From: CAYSUS01 sp964434165
GTDB lineage: Bacteria > Planctomycetota > Planctomycetia > Pirellulales > Thermoguttaceae
Length of the DNA stretch: 64,000 nt
Assembly (NCBI GenBank): GCA_964434165.1
Contig: CAYSUS010000039.1
Span: 3,097-67,096, forward strand
Reading direction: 5' to 3'
Shown here: in pieces, positions 42,333-49,874 of the stretch
Numbering within the stretch: position 1 is the stretch's first letter
Layout of the letters: each line of letters begins with the position of its first letter
Position numbers and translations under genes: made by a program
Notes under the pieces: model-generated
Told to the model about the DNA's origin: nothing
Databases searched by the model: none
What the model saw: the letters and a program-made list of their open reading frames with translations, nothing else

Positions 42333-42436
42333 GTTGCGTCCGCCCCGCGAACCCAACCAGAGTGCTAACAAGCAAGGGGGTTCTCAACCGAGAGCGCGAG
42401 AGTTCGCGGGCGATTTCTCGCACGGGCGGACGCAAC
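42333..42436. repeat. 13-bp perfect inverted repeat with 78-bp spacer
   Basis: gttgcgtccgccc at 42333-42345 is matched by its exact complement gggcggacgcaac at 42424-42436. It directly follows the helix-turn-helix fragment and lies between it and tRNA-Arg. It might be a transposon end, a binding site pair for an integrase, or a stem-loop. No copy at the left side of the island was seen. Confidence 0.5.
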
Positions 42437-42601
42437 CCTCGCCCACGGCGCTCTACACGGGGAAATGGAGAGAGCAAGAAAAACGCCGCCGTTACCGTAA
42501 ACTCTTTCGTACATTGCGGATAACTCGCGACCCGCCACCGACACCGTTTTCGACCGGAGAGCTAACTGGTGTGCCATTCTTATTTCGCAAAGATAAACGA
42601 G

Positions 42602-42675
42602 TACCCCCGGCAGGACTCGAACCTGCGACCCTGGGATTAGAAATCCCATGCTCTATCCAACTGAGCTACGGGGGC
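42602..42675 (-). tRNA. tRNA-Arg (anticodon TCT)
   Basis: A 74-nt cloverleaf on the minus strand. Acceptor GCCCCCG/CGGGGGT, D arm GCTC/GAGC, anticodon stem TGGGA/TCCCA with loop TTTCTAA (TCT), T arm GCAGG/CCTGC. Its 3' end faces the island, so integration at the 3' end of the tRNA is plausible. No CCA is encoded. Confidence 0.96.
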
Positions 42676-42899
42676 AAGGTGTTGCTGGTCAATGAGTTAG
42701 ACAGGTGGTGGCGAGTGGCGATTCAGGCGCATTGGCATGAAGGCATTCTAGCCGCTCGCCGCGAGCAGCGGTATGCGGATTGGAGGACGGCAAGCTCAAA
42801 AGGGGCATCACCCCCCAGAATGGACTTGCGTTCTTCGGGGTTTTGTTAGCCACGTCAGCGGATCGCCTCACACCAGGGGAAATCGCCCCGTGCGAACCG

Positions 42900-45800
42900 T
42901 CACCGCACGTACTCCACGACCAGCTCCGGCGGGGTGGCGCCCTCACGGGAGACGTAGGTCACACCGTCGCAGGAGGTGGGGTCGATGGCCAGGGTGACGT
43001 CGGCCTTGGGCTTCAGGTCCAGTTCCAGAGGGCATTTCACAACCTCGTTCTCGGCCAGGCGACCCAGGCGCGCGACCTCCTTGCCGACCGCCGGGCGGCG
43101 GGCGTAGGTGATCGCCTTCTCGCTCCAGGGGTTGGTGACCAGGCAAACTCGCCCGGCGTCGCCGCTGGGGTTGCCGGCGTTGCGCAGGCGGAGCGTCGCG
43201 CGGACCGGCCGGCCCGGCACGTCGATGCGGAACTTGAGGTACGCCACGGCGTGATCCGAGTCGCCCATCTTGCGGCTGCCGCCATCGACCAGCAGGACAT
43301 CGGCCTTCGCCTTGTTCTGGTCCGGATAGCGCTGGATGACATAGGCGTCTTCCACAGGCTTGAGCACCGCGCGCCCGCGGCGGCCGAGGTGCTCGATCGT
43401 CGCCGTGGCCTGCGTGTCGAGCTTGCCGCCGGGGCCTTCCATGCGAGCGGTCAGCGCGTACATGCCCGCCGGCTTCGACTCCTCGACCCCGGCCTCGAAG
43501 GCGATTTCGGCCCGCTGCCCAGCAGCGAGCTTGATCGGCGACGAGGCGGGCGTGACCGTCAGCCCCTCGGGCACACTGAGCTTAAGCACGCCCTCGAACG
43601 GCTCGCTGCGGAGGTTGGCGAGCCGGACCGACCCCTTCTTCGCCGGCTCCACGACGTTCACTTCCAGATCGGGCACCACGCAGCCGAGGCTTGTCACCCG
43701 CTCGCGCACGATCTCCAGGGCGCAGATCAGGGGCAGTCGGTCGGCCGTATCATGCTTCGGATGGAGCTGGACCGTGAGGCGGTCTTCGACCTCGATCCCA
43801 CGGAACTCCTTGACGAGCGCCCGACGCGGGCCGCCGGCCTCGGCCACGGGATCGAGATCCTCGGCCACCGTTTTGCCCTGGAGCTTCACGTCGCACACGC
43901 GTCGTCCCGCACCGGCGTCCTGCTCCAGGTCGGCCACGTGGAGGCGCACGGTATAGAGGGCCTTGCCATCGCCGGGGGAAAGGAGCGGCACCACGCACCT
44001 CGACGGTCCCCGCGCGGCCGATGCGTACAGCCAGGGATCGGCCGTGTTCTCCACCTCGGTGTACGCCGAGTTGCGCTGAACGTAGCCGCCGCCGGGAGAG
44101 AAGGTGACCTCGCAGGGGAACTGGAGCACCAGCGATCCGCCGGGGCGCGGCATGCCGAGCCACAGTCCGCCCTCCGCGTCGTTGCGGTCGCCGGGGCCGC
44201 CCAGGTTGAGGGCCAGGCGCTTGACCGGCGTCATCGGTCCGGGCGCGCTGTAGAGGCCGAAGGTCTTGTTCCTTTCGACGGGCTGAAACGCCACGCTGCA
44301 CATGTTGGGGAAGGGGCACATGCAGCCCGCCGAGGCCTCGGGGAACAGCAGCAGCCCGCACGCCGGGATGAAGTTGATCCAGCAGCCGGGGCGCTGGGCC
44401 CCGAAGTGCATCGTGCCCTGATCTCCCACCAGGTCGTAGAAGCCCAGGCAGTAGGAGCGGAAGAAGAGGCAGTTGGCCGAGCCGGCGGGGCAGCCGCAGT
44501 GGTGGCCGGGGCGGGCGAACTGCCAGCGGTCGGGCTGGCCCGTCACGGGATGGATTCGCGTCCTGGGCTCGCCGGTTTTCAGATCAAAGGCCCAGGGCTC
44601 GGTGTGCAGCGTGTCGCCGACGATGACCGGGCGCACTCGATAGCCGACCGGCCGCGACCAGAGCACGCGGCCGTCGTCGGTCGCAAGGGCTTTCACGCTC
44701 CGCGGTCCGAACTCGCCGGCGAAGAACTGCCGCCAGTAGTGCCCGTCGAGGTACACGCCGAACAGCACGAGCACTCCGTCGTGGCTCATCGCCGAGAGCG
44801 TGCCGCCGGCAAACAGCGGCGCGACCGTGGCCCGGCGCCAAAGCTGCTTGCCGGACCTCGCGTCGCGGGCGACGACCGCGCGCACGTCGCCGCGCGCCAG
44901 GACCTCCTCGACCCGAGCGCGATCGGCCCTGGGCGTCTTCGCGACGCGCTGCTGCTCTTCTTGGAGGGCCCGCTTGCGCTCCTGGGGGGTGACGGTTGCG
45001 TCGATGACGAACAGCTTGCCCTCGGCGATCGCGAGCGCCGAGTGCTGGATCGTATCCGGACTCTGGTACGTCCAGAGCGTGTCGCCCGAGGCGACCTCCA
45101 GGGCGAACACGGCATCGCTGGTGCCCAATCCGGTGGCGCGGCTGCCGTAGAGCCGCCCCTCCTCGACGGCCACGTAGCCCCACCGCCCGCCTTCGCCGTC
45201 CAGCGCGGGCATGGAGTACTCGCGCCGCGTCGCCCCGGTGGCCGGGTCGAGGCAGAGGCACCGCTCTCCCACGGCCAGGAACAGCCCCTCGCTTGCCGCG
45301 GCCAGGTTGCTGCCGTCGTGCGAGGCGTTGACGCGCATCGCCCCAGGGATCTCGCGCCGCCAGAGGAACAGGCCGTTGTAGGCGTCATGAGCTATAAGGG
45401 TGTTCTCCCCCTGTACGAACAGCCTGCCGTCGATGGCCAGGGGGCCGGCCGCGCGCTGGTGCCGGTTGACCATCCGCCCCGGGCCGGGACTGCCGAACCA
45501 GAGCACGCCCAGCGGATACTTCACGCGCCGGTCGTCGCCGCAGGTCGTGTTGCCCGGATTGGCGTACTGGTGGGTCCACGCACCGGCGCCGGGCAGGGCC
45601 CCGCGCACCAGCCTGGCCCAAAGGCCGCTCTGCTCCACGAGCTGCCCGCCGGGCAGCTCGCCGGCCTTGAGCCAGTCCTTTAGGGCACGGCGATCGGGAG
45701 CATGCTTGCCCCCGTCGGCGGCAGGAGCGCCGATCAGCAGCACGCCCCCTTCGGGCTTGAGCATACGAAAGGCCTCGGCGGCCGGGGGCAGGTCGCCGTT

Positions 45801-47588
45801 GAACGCCGACTCGGACACCACCAGGTTGGCGAAGTAGTCGCTGTAGGGGACCTCCGCGAGCGGCCATTGCTCGACGGTCACGCGCCCGCCAAGCAGGCCG
45901 GCGGCGTCAAGGCGCCTTCGCGCCGCCGCGACCTTCTTCGCATCCGGCGATACCGCGCAGACGGTGAGCTCCGTCTTGCGAGCAAGCTGCTCCGCCAGAC
46001 GGCCGGTCTCGGTGCCCAGCACGAGGCAGAACCCGCGGCGCACGCCGGACAGGTCGAGGATCGCCTCGGCGGCCTCGCGAAACCTGGCGTCCTCGGGGCT
46101 GCGCTGCTGGAAAGCCGCGGCCATCTGCTTCCGATCGCCGTGCCGGGGCGACCCTTTGGGGCCGAAGCAGTAGATCATTCCCGCGTCGGTGCTCACCACC
46201 AGCCGCCCCGAGGCGACGGCCAGCCCCTTGGACGCTCCCTGGACGCTGGCGCGCCATGTCCGCTCGCCTGTCTTGCCGTCGAAGGCGACGACCTCGCCGT
46301 TTCCGCCGGCCACAAGCAGGTCGTCGGCCAGCACCAGAGCGTCTTCGCAACGGCAGGGCGCGGCCCAGCGGGTGGCGGCGGCCAGGCGGCGCCGGGCCTC
46401 CTCCAGTTCGGCCTTGGCGTCCCTGAGGGCCCGGGCGGCCTCGGTCATCTCGCCCGCGTCAGGCAGTGGATGGCGCTTGAGCCGGGCCAAGGTCTCGGCG
46501 ACCGCGGTGTGGCGCGACCGGGCCGCGTCCCGACGACGAGCCGCCGTCGGATATGCCTGCCGATCGAGGGCCTTCAGCTCCCCCTCGCCTGCCAGAAAGG
46601 CCGTGGCCTCGGCGACCACCATCTTGCGGCCCTCGAACACGGCGAACCGGTCGCGGGTGTCCTTGTGGTAGGCGATCATCCCTTCGGTTCCCGTGTAGAT
46701 ATGATCGCCGGCCAGGAGGGCGTAGGTGCCGCCGACCTGCTTGCCGAAGAAGGTCAGCATCTCCAGACTCCCGTCGGCCCGGTCGAAGGCAGCGGGCGAG
46801 ACGCGGCCCATCGGCGCGTAAAGCCGCGTCGAAGAGGCCAGCAGGTAGCCTTGCGGGGAGATGCGGCTTTGGGGGGCCTCGCCGCACGTGTCGTTGCGCC
46901 AGATCTCCTTGCCGGACGCCGCATCGACGGCGTAGAGGAACACGCCCTCGGCCGGGAAGATGCCGGCCCCGAAGTAGGCGATGCCGTCGTCGACGAGCAC
47001 CCCCGTGCGGATCGGCCACAGCGAGATCATGCGCCCGTGTCCCAGCACGCGGCGGTCCTCCGGCGCGGCGCGAAACTCCCACACGCGCGAGCCGTCTTCG
47101 AGGTTCAGGCAGCGCGCCCAGCCGTCGTCTGAGCCGAAGTACACGCGCCCCTCGTCCACGCAGGGGGCGAGGCGAATCGGGCCGCCGCTCAGCGCGGTCC
47201 AGCGGATGCGGCCCGTCTGAAGGTCCAGGCAGTACAGCTTGCCGTCGCCGGACGAGCCAAAGAGCACCGCGCCGCCCGCCACGACCGGCTGAAACACGTC
47301 GTCGAAGTGGTTGCGGCGGAGCTCCAGGATGCCCTCGACCGGCTCCGGCTTGGGATCGCCCCAGGCCGGAGCCGGCTTGTACCGCGGCTCGAACGACCAG
47401 CAGGGCACCAGGGGCGCTTGCAGATTCTCGTCCGTGACGCCGCTTCGGGCGACGTCGTGGCGGTAGGTGGGCCAGTCGTCGGCGAAAGCCTGCGGTGGGG
47501 ACAGGCAGGCCGCGGCGCAGACGGCGCCCCAAGCCAACAGCCGACGACAGCACGGACGCGGAAAGCGATCGGCAGCGCAGGAAATCAT
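42900..47588 (-). CDS. Giant exported PQQ-propeller protein with embedded methyltransferase-like, malectin-like and CBM/DNRLRE domains
   Basis: A 1562-residue protein. A signal peptide (LLAWGAVCAAACLSPPQAFA) follows ATG 47588, itself preceded by AGAGG. PQQ-type propeller blades begin WPTYRHDVARSG near 38 (KLYCLDLQTGRIRWTA, LYAVDAASGKEIWRN and others). A helical insert sits near 330-400. A SAM-methyltransferase-like segment (FCLVLGTETGRLAEQL to GGVLLIGAP, about 490-610) interrupts the propeller, then more blades (about 650-1010). A malectin-like segment (YTVRLHVADLEQDAGAGRR) follows near 1210, and the C-terminus resembles a DNRLRE/CBM96 domain (VAYLKFRIDVPGRPVRATLRLRN). Probably an envelope or secreted sugar-related scaffold. 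A longer upstream frame is antisense to rph. Confidence 0.8.
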   Translation of the reverse strand: MISCAADRFPRPCCRRLLAWGAVCAAACLSPPQAFADDWPTYRHDVARSGVTDENLQAPLVPCWSFEPRYKPAPAWGDPKPEPVEGILELRRNHFDDVFQPVVAGGAVLFGSSGDGKLYCLDLQTGRIRWTALSGGPIRLAPCVDEGRVYFGSDDGWARCLNLEDGSRVWEFRAAPEDRRVLGHGRMISLWPIRTGVLVDDGIAYFGAGIFPAEGVFLYAVDAASGKEIWRNDTCGEAPQSRISPQGYLLASSTRLYAPMGRVSPAAFDRADGSLEMLTFFGKQVGGTYALLAGDHIYTGTEGMIAYHKDTRDRFAVFEGRKMVVAEATAFLAGEGELKALDRQAYPTAARRRDAARSRHTAVAETLARLKRHPLPDAGEMTEAARALRDAKAELEEARRRLAAATRWAAPCRCEDALVLADDLLVAGGNGEVVAFDGKTGERTWRASVQGASKGLAVASGRLVVSTDAGMIYCFGPKGSPRHGDRKQMAAAFQQRSPEDARFREAAEAILDLSGVRRGFCLVLGTETGRLAEQLARKTELTVCAVSPDAKKVAAARRRLDAAGLLGGRVTVEQWPLAEVPYSDYFANLVVSESAFNGDLPPAAEAFRMLKPEGGVLLIGAPAADGGKHAPDRRALKDWLKAGELPGGQLVEQSGLWARLVRGALPGAGAWTHQYANPGNTTCGDDRRVKYPLGVLWFGSPGPGRMVNRHQRAAGPLAIDGRLFVQGENTLIAHDAYNGLFLWRREIPGAMRVNASHDGSNLAAASEGLFLAVGERCLCLDPATGATRREYSMPALDGEGGRWGYVAVEEGRLYGSRATGLGTSDAVFALEVASGDTLWTYQSPDTIQHSALAIAEGKLFVIDATVTPQERKRALQEEQQRVAKTPRADRARVEEVLARGDVRAVVARDARSGKQLWRRATVAPLFAGGTLSAMSHDGVLVLFGVYLDGHYWRQFFAGEFGPRSVKALATDDGRVLWSRPVGYRVRPVIVGDTLHTEPWAFDLKTGEPRTRIHPVTGQPDRWQFARPGHHCGCPAGSANCLFFRSYCLGFYDLVGDQGTMHFGAQRPGCWINFIPACGLLLFPEASAGCMCPFPNMCSVAFQPVERNKTFGLYSAPGPMTPVKRLALNLGGPGDRNDAEGGLWLGMPRPGGSLVLQFPCEVTFSPGGGYVQRNSAYTEVENTADPWLYASAARGPSRCVVPLLSPGDGKALYTVRLHVADLEQDAGAGRRVCDVKLQGKTVAEDLDPVAEAGGPRRALVKEFRGIEVEDRLTVQLHPKHDTADRLPLICALEIVRERVTSLGCVVPDLEVNVVEPAKKGSVRLANLRSEPFEGVLKLSVPEGLTVTPASSPIKLAAGQRAEIAFEAGVEESKPAGMYALTARMEGPGGKLDTQATATIEHLGRRGRAVLKPVEDAYVIQRYPDQNKAKADVLLVDGGSRKMGDSDHAVAYLKFRIDVPGRPVRATLRLRNAGNPSGDAGRVCLVTNPWSEKAITYARRPAVGKEVARLGRLAENEVVKCPLELDLKPKADVTLAIDPTSCDGVTYVSREGATPPELVVEYVR

Positions 47589-47769
47589 GATCGGCCTCTT
47601 CGTGAGAGTCCATTCGGTGCGCATCGGGACGGTCGGAAGCGCACACCTTCGCCGTTCTATCGTCTCCCTGGGGCGCGTGCAAGCTCCGCCCGGTTGATAC
47701 GGACCCCGGAATCCCGTATGGTGGAAGCCTTCGCTGCCGCGCTCACTCAGCCTTAACCATCGCAGTCGC

Positions 47770-48504
47770 ATGCGCCACGACGGCCGAACGCTCGACGAGA
47801 TCCGCCCCGTGCGGATCAAGCGGCGTTTCACCCGGGTCGCCCCGGGCAGCGTGTTGATCCAGGCGGGCGCCACGTCGGTGCTTTGCTCGGCCAGCGTCGA
47901 CGACGCGGTGCCCAAGTGGATCGAGGGGCAGGGCCGCGGCTGGGTGACGGCCGAGTACAGCATGCTGCCGGGCAGCACCGCGCCCCGCAAGCGCCGCGAA
48001 CGCGACGGGCGCCTGGCGGGCCGCACCAGCGAGATCCAGCGGCTGATCGGGCGGAGCCTTCGCGCGGTGACCGACCTGGCCGGACTGGGCGAGCGGACGG
48101 TGACCATCGACTGCGACGTGCTGGAGGCCGACGGCGGCACGCGCACCGCCGCGATCACCGGGGCCTTCGTGGCCCTGGTCGACTGCCTCTGGTCGATCCG
48201 CCGCGAGCTGCCCGACGCGAAGCGGCTGCCGCTGCGCGACAGCGTGGCCGCGGTGAGCGTGGGCATCGTGGATGGCCGTGCCGCGGTCGATCTCGACTAC
48301 CGGGAGGACGTCGCCGCGGCCGTGGACATGAACGTGGTGATGACCGGTGGCGGCCAGTACGTGGAAGTCCAGGGAACCGGCGAGGAGGCGACGTTCGACG
48401 ACAAGCAGCTCGCTGCCCTGTTGCGACTCGCCCGGGGCGGAATCGCTCGATTGACCGACTTGCAGCGCGAGGCGCTTCGCAAGCGTTGGCCGTTCGACCT
48501 TTGA
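47770..48504 (+). CDS. rph: Ribonuclease PH
   Basis: A 244-residue phosphorolytic 3'-5' exoribonuclease that trims tRNA 3' ends, with normal length. Signatures include RHDGRTLDEIRPVRI at the start, GSVLIQAGATSVLCSASVDD near 27, the stretch from GWVTAEYSMLPGS near 58 (followed by T), GRTSEIQRLIGRSLRAVTDL near 84, and ADGGTRTAAITGAFVAL near 120. It is divergent from the PQQ gene. The ribosome-binding site is weak. It is followed by the HAD gene after 15 bases, so the two may be co-transcribed. Confidence 0.97.
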   Translation: MRHDGRTLDEIRPVRIKRRFTRVAPGSVLIQAGATSVLCSASVDDAVPKWIEGQGRGWVTAEYSMLPGSTAPRKRRERDGRLAGRTSEIQRLIGRSLRAVTDLAGLGERTVTIDCDVLEADGGTRTAAITGAFVALVDCLWSIRRELPDAKRLPLRDSVAAVSVGIVDGRAAVDLDYREDVAAAVDMNVVMTGGGQYVEVQGTGEEATFDDKQLAALLRLARGGIARLTDLQREALRKRWPFDL

Positions 48505-48519
48505 CCGCATGAGAGCCCG

Positions 48520-49182
48520 ATGAAGCAACAAGTCGCGGTGATCTTCGACATGGACGGCGTGCTGATTGACAGCTACGTCGCGCACCTGAGGAGCTGGCAG
48601 GTGATGGCCCGGGAGAACGGCCGCGCCATGACCGAGGAGGATTTCGCCGCCACGTTCGGTCGCACCAGCCGCGAGATCATCGCCGCCTGGGACGGCGCGG
48701 ACCTGACCGAGGACGCGATCGAGCAGATGGACGCCCGCAAGGAGGCGGCGTTCCGCGAGATCATCGACGAGGATTTCCCGGCCATGCCGGGCGTGGAGGC
48801 CATGCTCGACCGGCTCGCCGCGGCCGGAGTGGCGATGGCCGTGGGGTCTTCAGGCCCTCCGGAGAACGTCGAGCTGGTGGTTGAGCGGCTCGGCCGGCGC
48901 GACGCGCTGGGCGCCGTGGTGCACGGCATGGACGTCGCGCGCGGCAAGCCCGACCCGCAGGTGTTCCTGATCGCGGCCGAGCGACTCGGCGTCCCGCCCG
49001 ACCGCTGCGTGGTGGTCGAAGACGCGCCGCAGGGCATCGAGGCGGCCCGCCGCGCTGGGATGAAGGCAATCGGCTTCCCCAGCACGGGCCGCACCGCGGA
49101 GCACCTTCACGCGGCCGACCGGATCATCCGCGCGCTCGACGAGATCACGCCGGAGGCGATTCGCGACTTGATCGGAGGGTGA
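48520..49182 (+). CDS. HAD-family hydrolase (beta-phosphoglucomutase-like)
   Basis: A 220-residue HAD superfamily protein. Motif I is IFDMDGVLIDS near 8-18, motif II VGSSGPP near 107, and motif III K in ARGKPDPQVFL near 143. Motif IV is VVVEDAPQGIEAARRAGM near 165-182. The helical cap between motif I and II is of the beta-phosphoglucomutase/phosphatase type. It hydrolyses or transfers phosphate on small metabolites; substrate not visible. It lies 15 bp downstream of rph. Confidence 0.9.
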   Translation: MKQQVAVIFDMDGVLIDSYVAHLRSWQVMARENGRAMTEEDFAATFGRTSREIIAAWDGADLTEDAIEQMDARKEAAFREIIDEDFPAMPGVEAMLDRLAAAGVAMAVGSSGPPENVELVVERLGRRDALGAVVHGMDVARGKPDPQVFLIAAERLGVPPDRCVVVEDAPQGIEAARRAGMKAIGFPSTGRTAEHLHAADRIIRALDEITPEAIRDLIGG

Positions 49183-49279
49183 GGAGAAGGAGCGGTACAT
49201 GGGTTTCCACGCGGAGCGTGGGAACGAGAGCTCAATCGGGCAGTGTGTTCCACTCGCTTCGTCAGGGAGTCCATCCGCC

Positions 49280-49606
49280 ATGCATGCCATCTGCGTCTGC
49301 GTCCACGTGCACGTCAAGCCGGAGCACCGCGACGACTTCCTCCAGGCGAGCCTGGAGAACGCCCGGGCCACGGTCGAGGAGCCGGGCAACCTGCGGTTCG
49401 ACGTGATCCAGCAGATCGACGACCCGAACCGGTTCATCCTCTACGAGGTCTGGCGGGACGAGGCCGGCATGAGCACCCACAAGGAGACGCCGCACTACGC
49501 CAGGTGGCGCGACACAGTGGCCCCGTGGATGGCCGAGCCGCGCCGGGGCGTCAAGCACACCGGGCATTTCCCCGACACGCCCGAGGCGTGGTCGGCCCGG
49601 AAGTGA
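49280..49606 (+). CDS. Antibiotic-biosynthesis-monooxygenase (ABM) domain protein
   Basis: A 108-residue dimeric alpha+beta barrel type protein starting MHAICVCVHVHVKPEHRDDF at ATG 49280. The central stretch (NPGNLRFDVIQQ-like: EEPGNLRFDVIQQIDDPNRF, followed by ILYEVWRDEAGMSTHKETPHY and RWRD) is the ABM/LsrG pattern. Members are small monooxygenases or isomerases such as LsrG. A longer frame upstream lacks homology. The specific substrate is unknown. Confidence 0.82.
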   Translation: MHAICVCVHVHVKPEHRDDFLQASLENARATVEEPGNLRFDVIQQIDDPNRFILYEVWRDEAGMSTHKETPHYARWRDTVAPWMAEPRRGVKHTGHFPDTPEAWSARK

Positions 49607-49747
49607 TCGCCCCAGAAGCGCATTCTCCGTGGTGCCGCCGGCTTCGCTGCTGAGCTCTGTTCATGGCAGCATCGCGGCCCCTCCGCAGGCGGCCGCTTGA
49701 CTCGGCCGACTGCGCGTTCTCCTGATGCCGGGCAGGTCGAGCGGGCG

Positions 49748-49867
49748 GTGGACGGCACACGGAGGTGGACGGCACACGGAGGTGGACGGCACACGGAGGT
49801 GGACGGCACACGGAGGTGGACGGCACGCGGAGGTGGACGGCACGCGGAGGTGGACGGCACGCGGAGT
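49748..49867. repeat. Tandem array, 17-bp unit, seven copies
   Basis: The unit gtggacggcacacggag repeats about seven times, with start points at 49748, 49765, 49782, 49799, 49816, 49833 and 49850. The last three copies have cacgc instead of cacac. The 17-base period breaks reading frames, so the array is not coding. It ends eight bases before the 3' end of the GH38-like gene. Confidence 0.92.
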
Positions 49868-49874
49868 GTGCCTG

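Noticed and set aside
42780..45683. A 967-codon open frame on the plus strand
   Set aside because: It is antisense to the PQQ-propeller gene in high-GC DNA, has no recognisable domain or ribosome-binding site, and its composition is that of a shadow frame.
47589..48266. N-terminal extension of the PQQ-propeller protein
   Set aside because: The extra codons are antisense to rph, and a signal peptide starts at 47588.
49748..49867. CRISPR array
   Set aside because: The unit is 17 bp without spacers; it is a plain tandem repeat and there are no cas genes.
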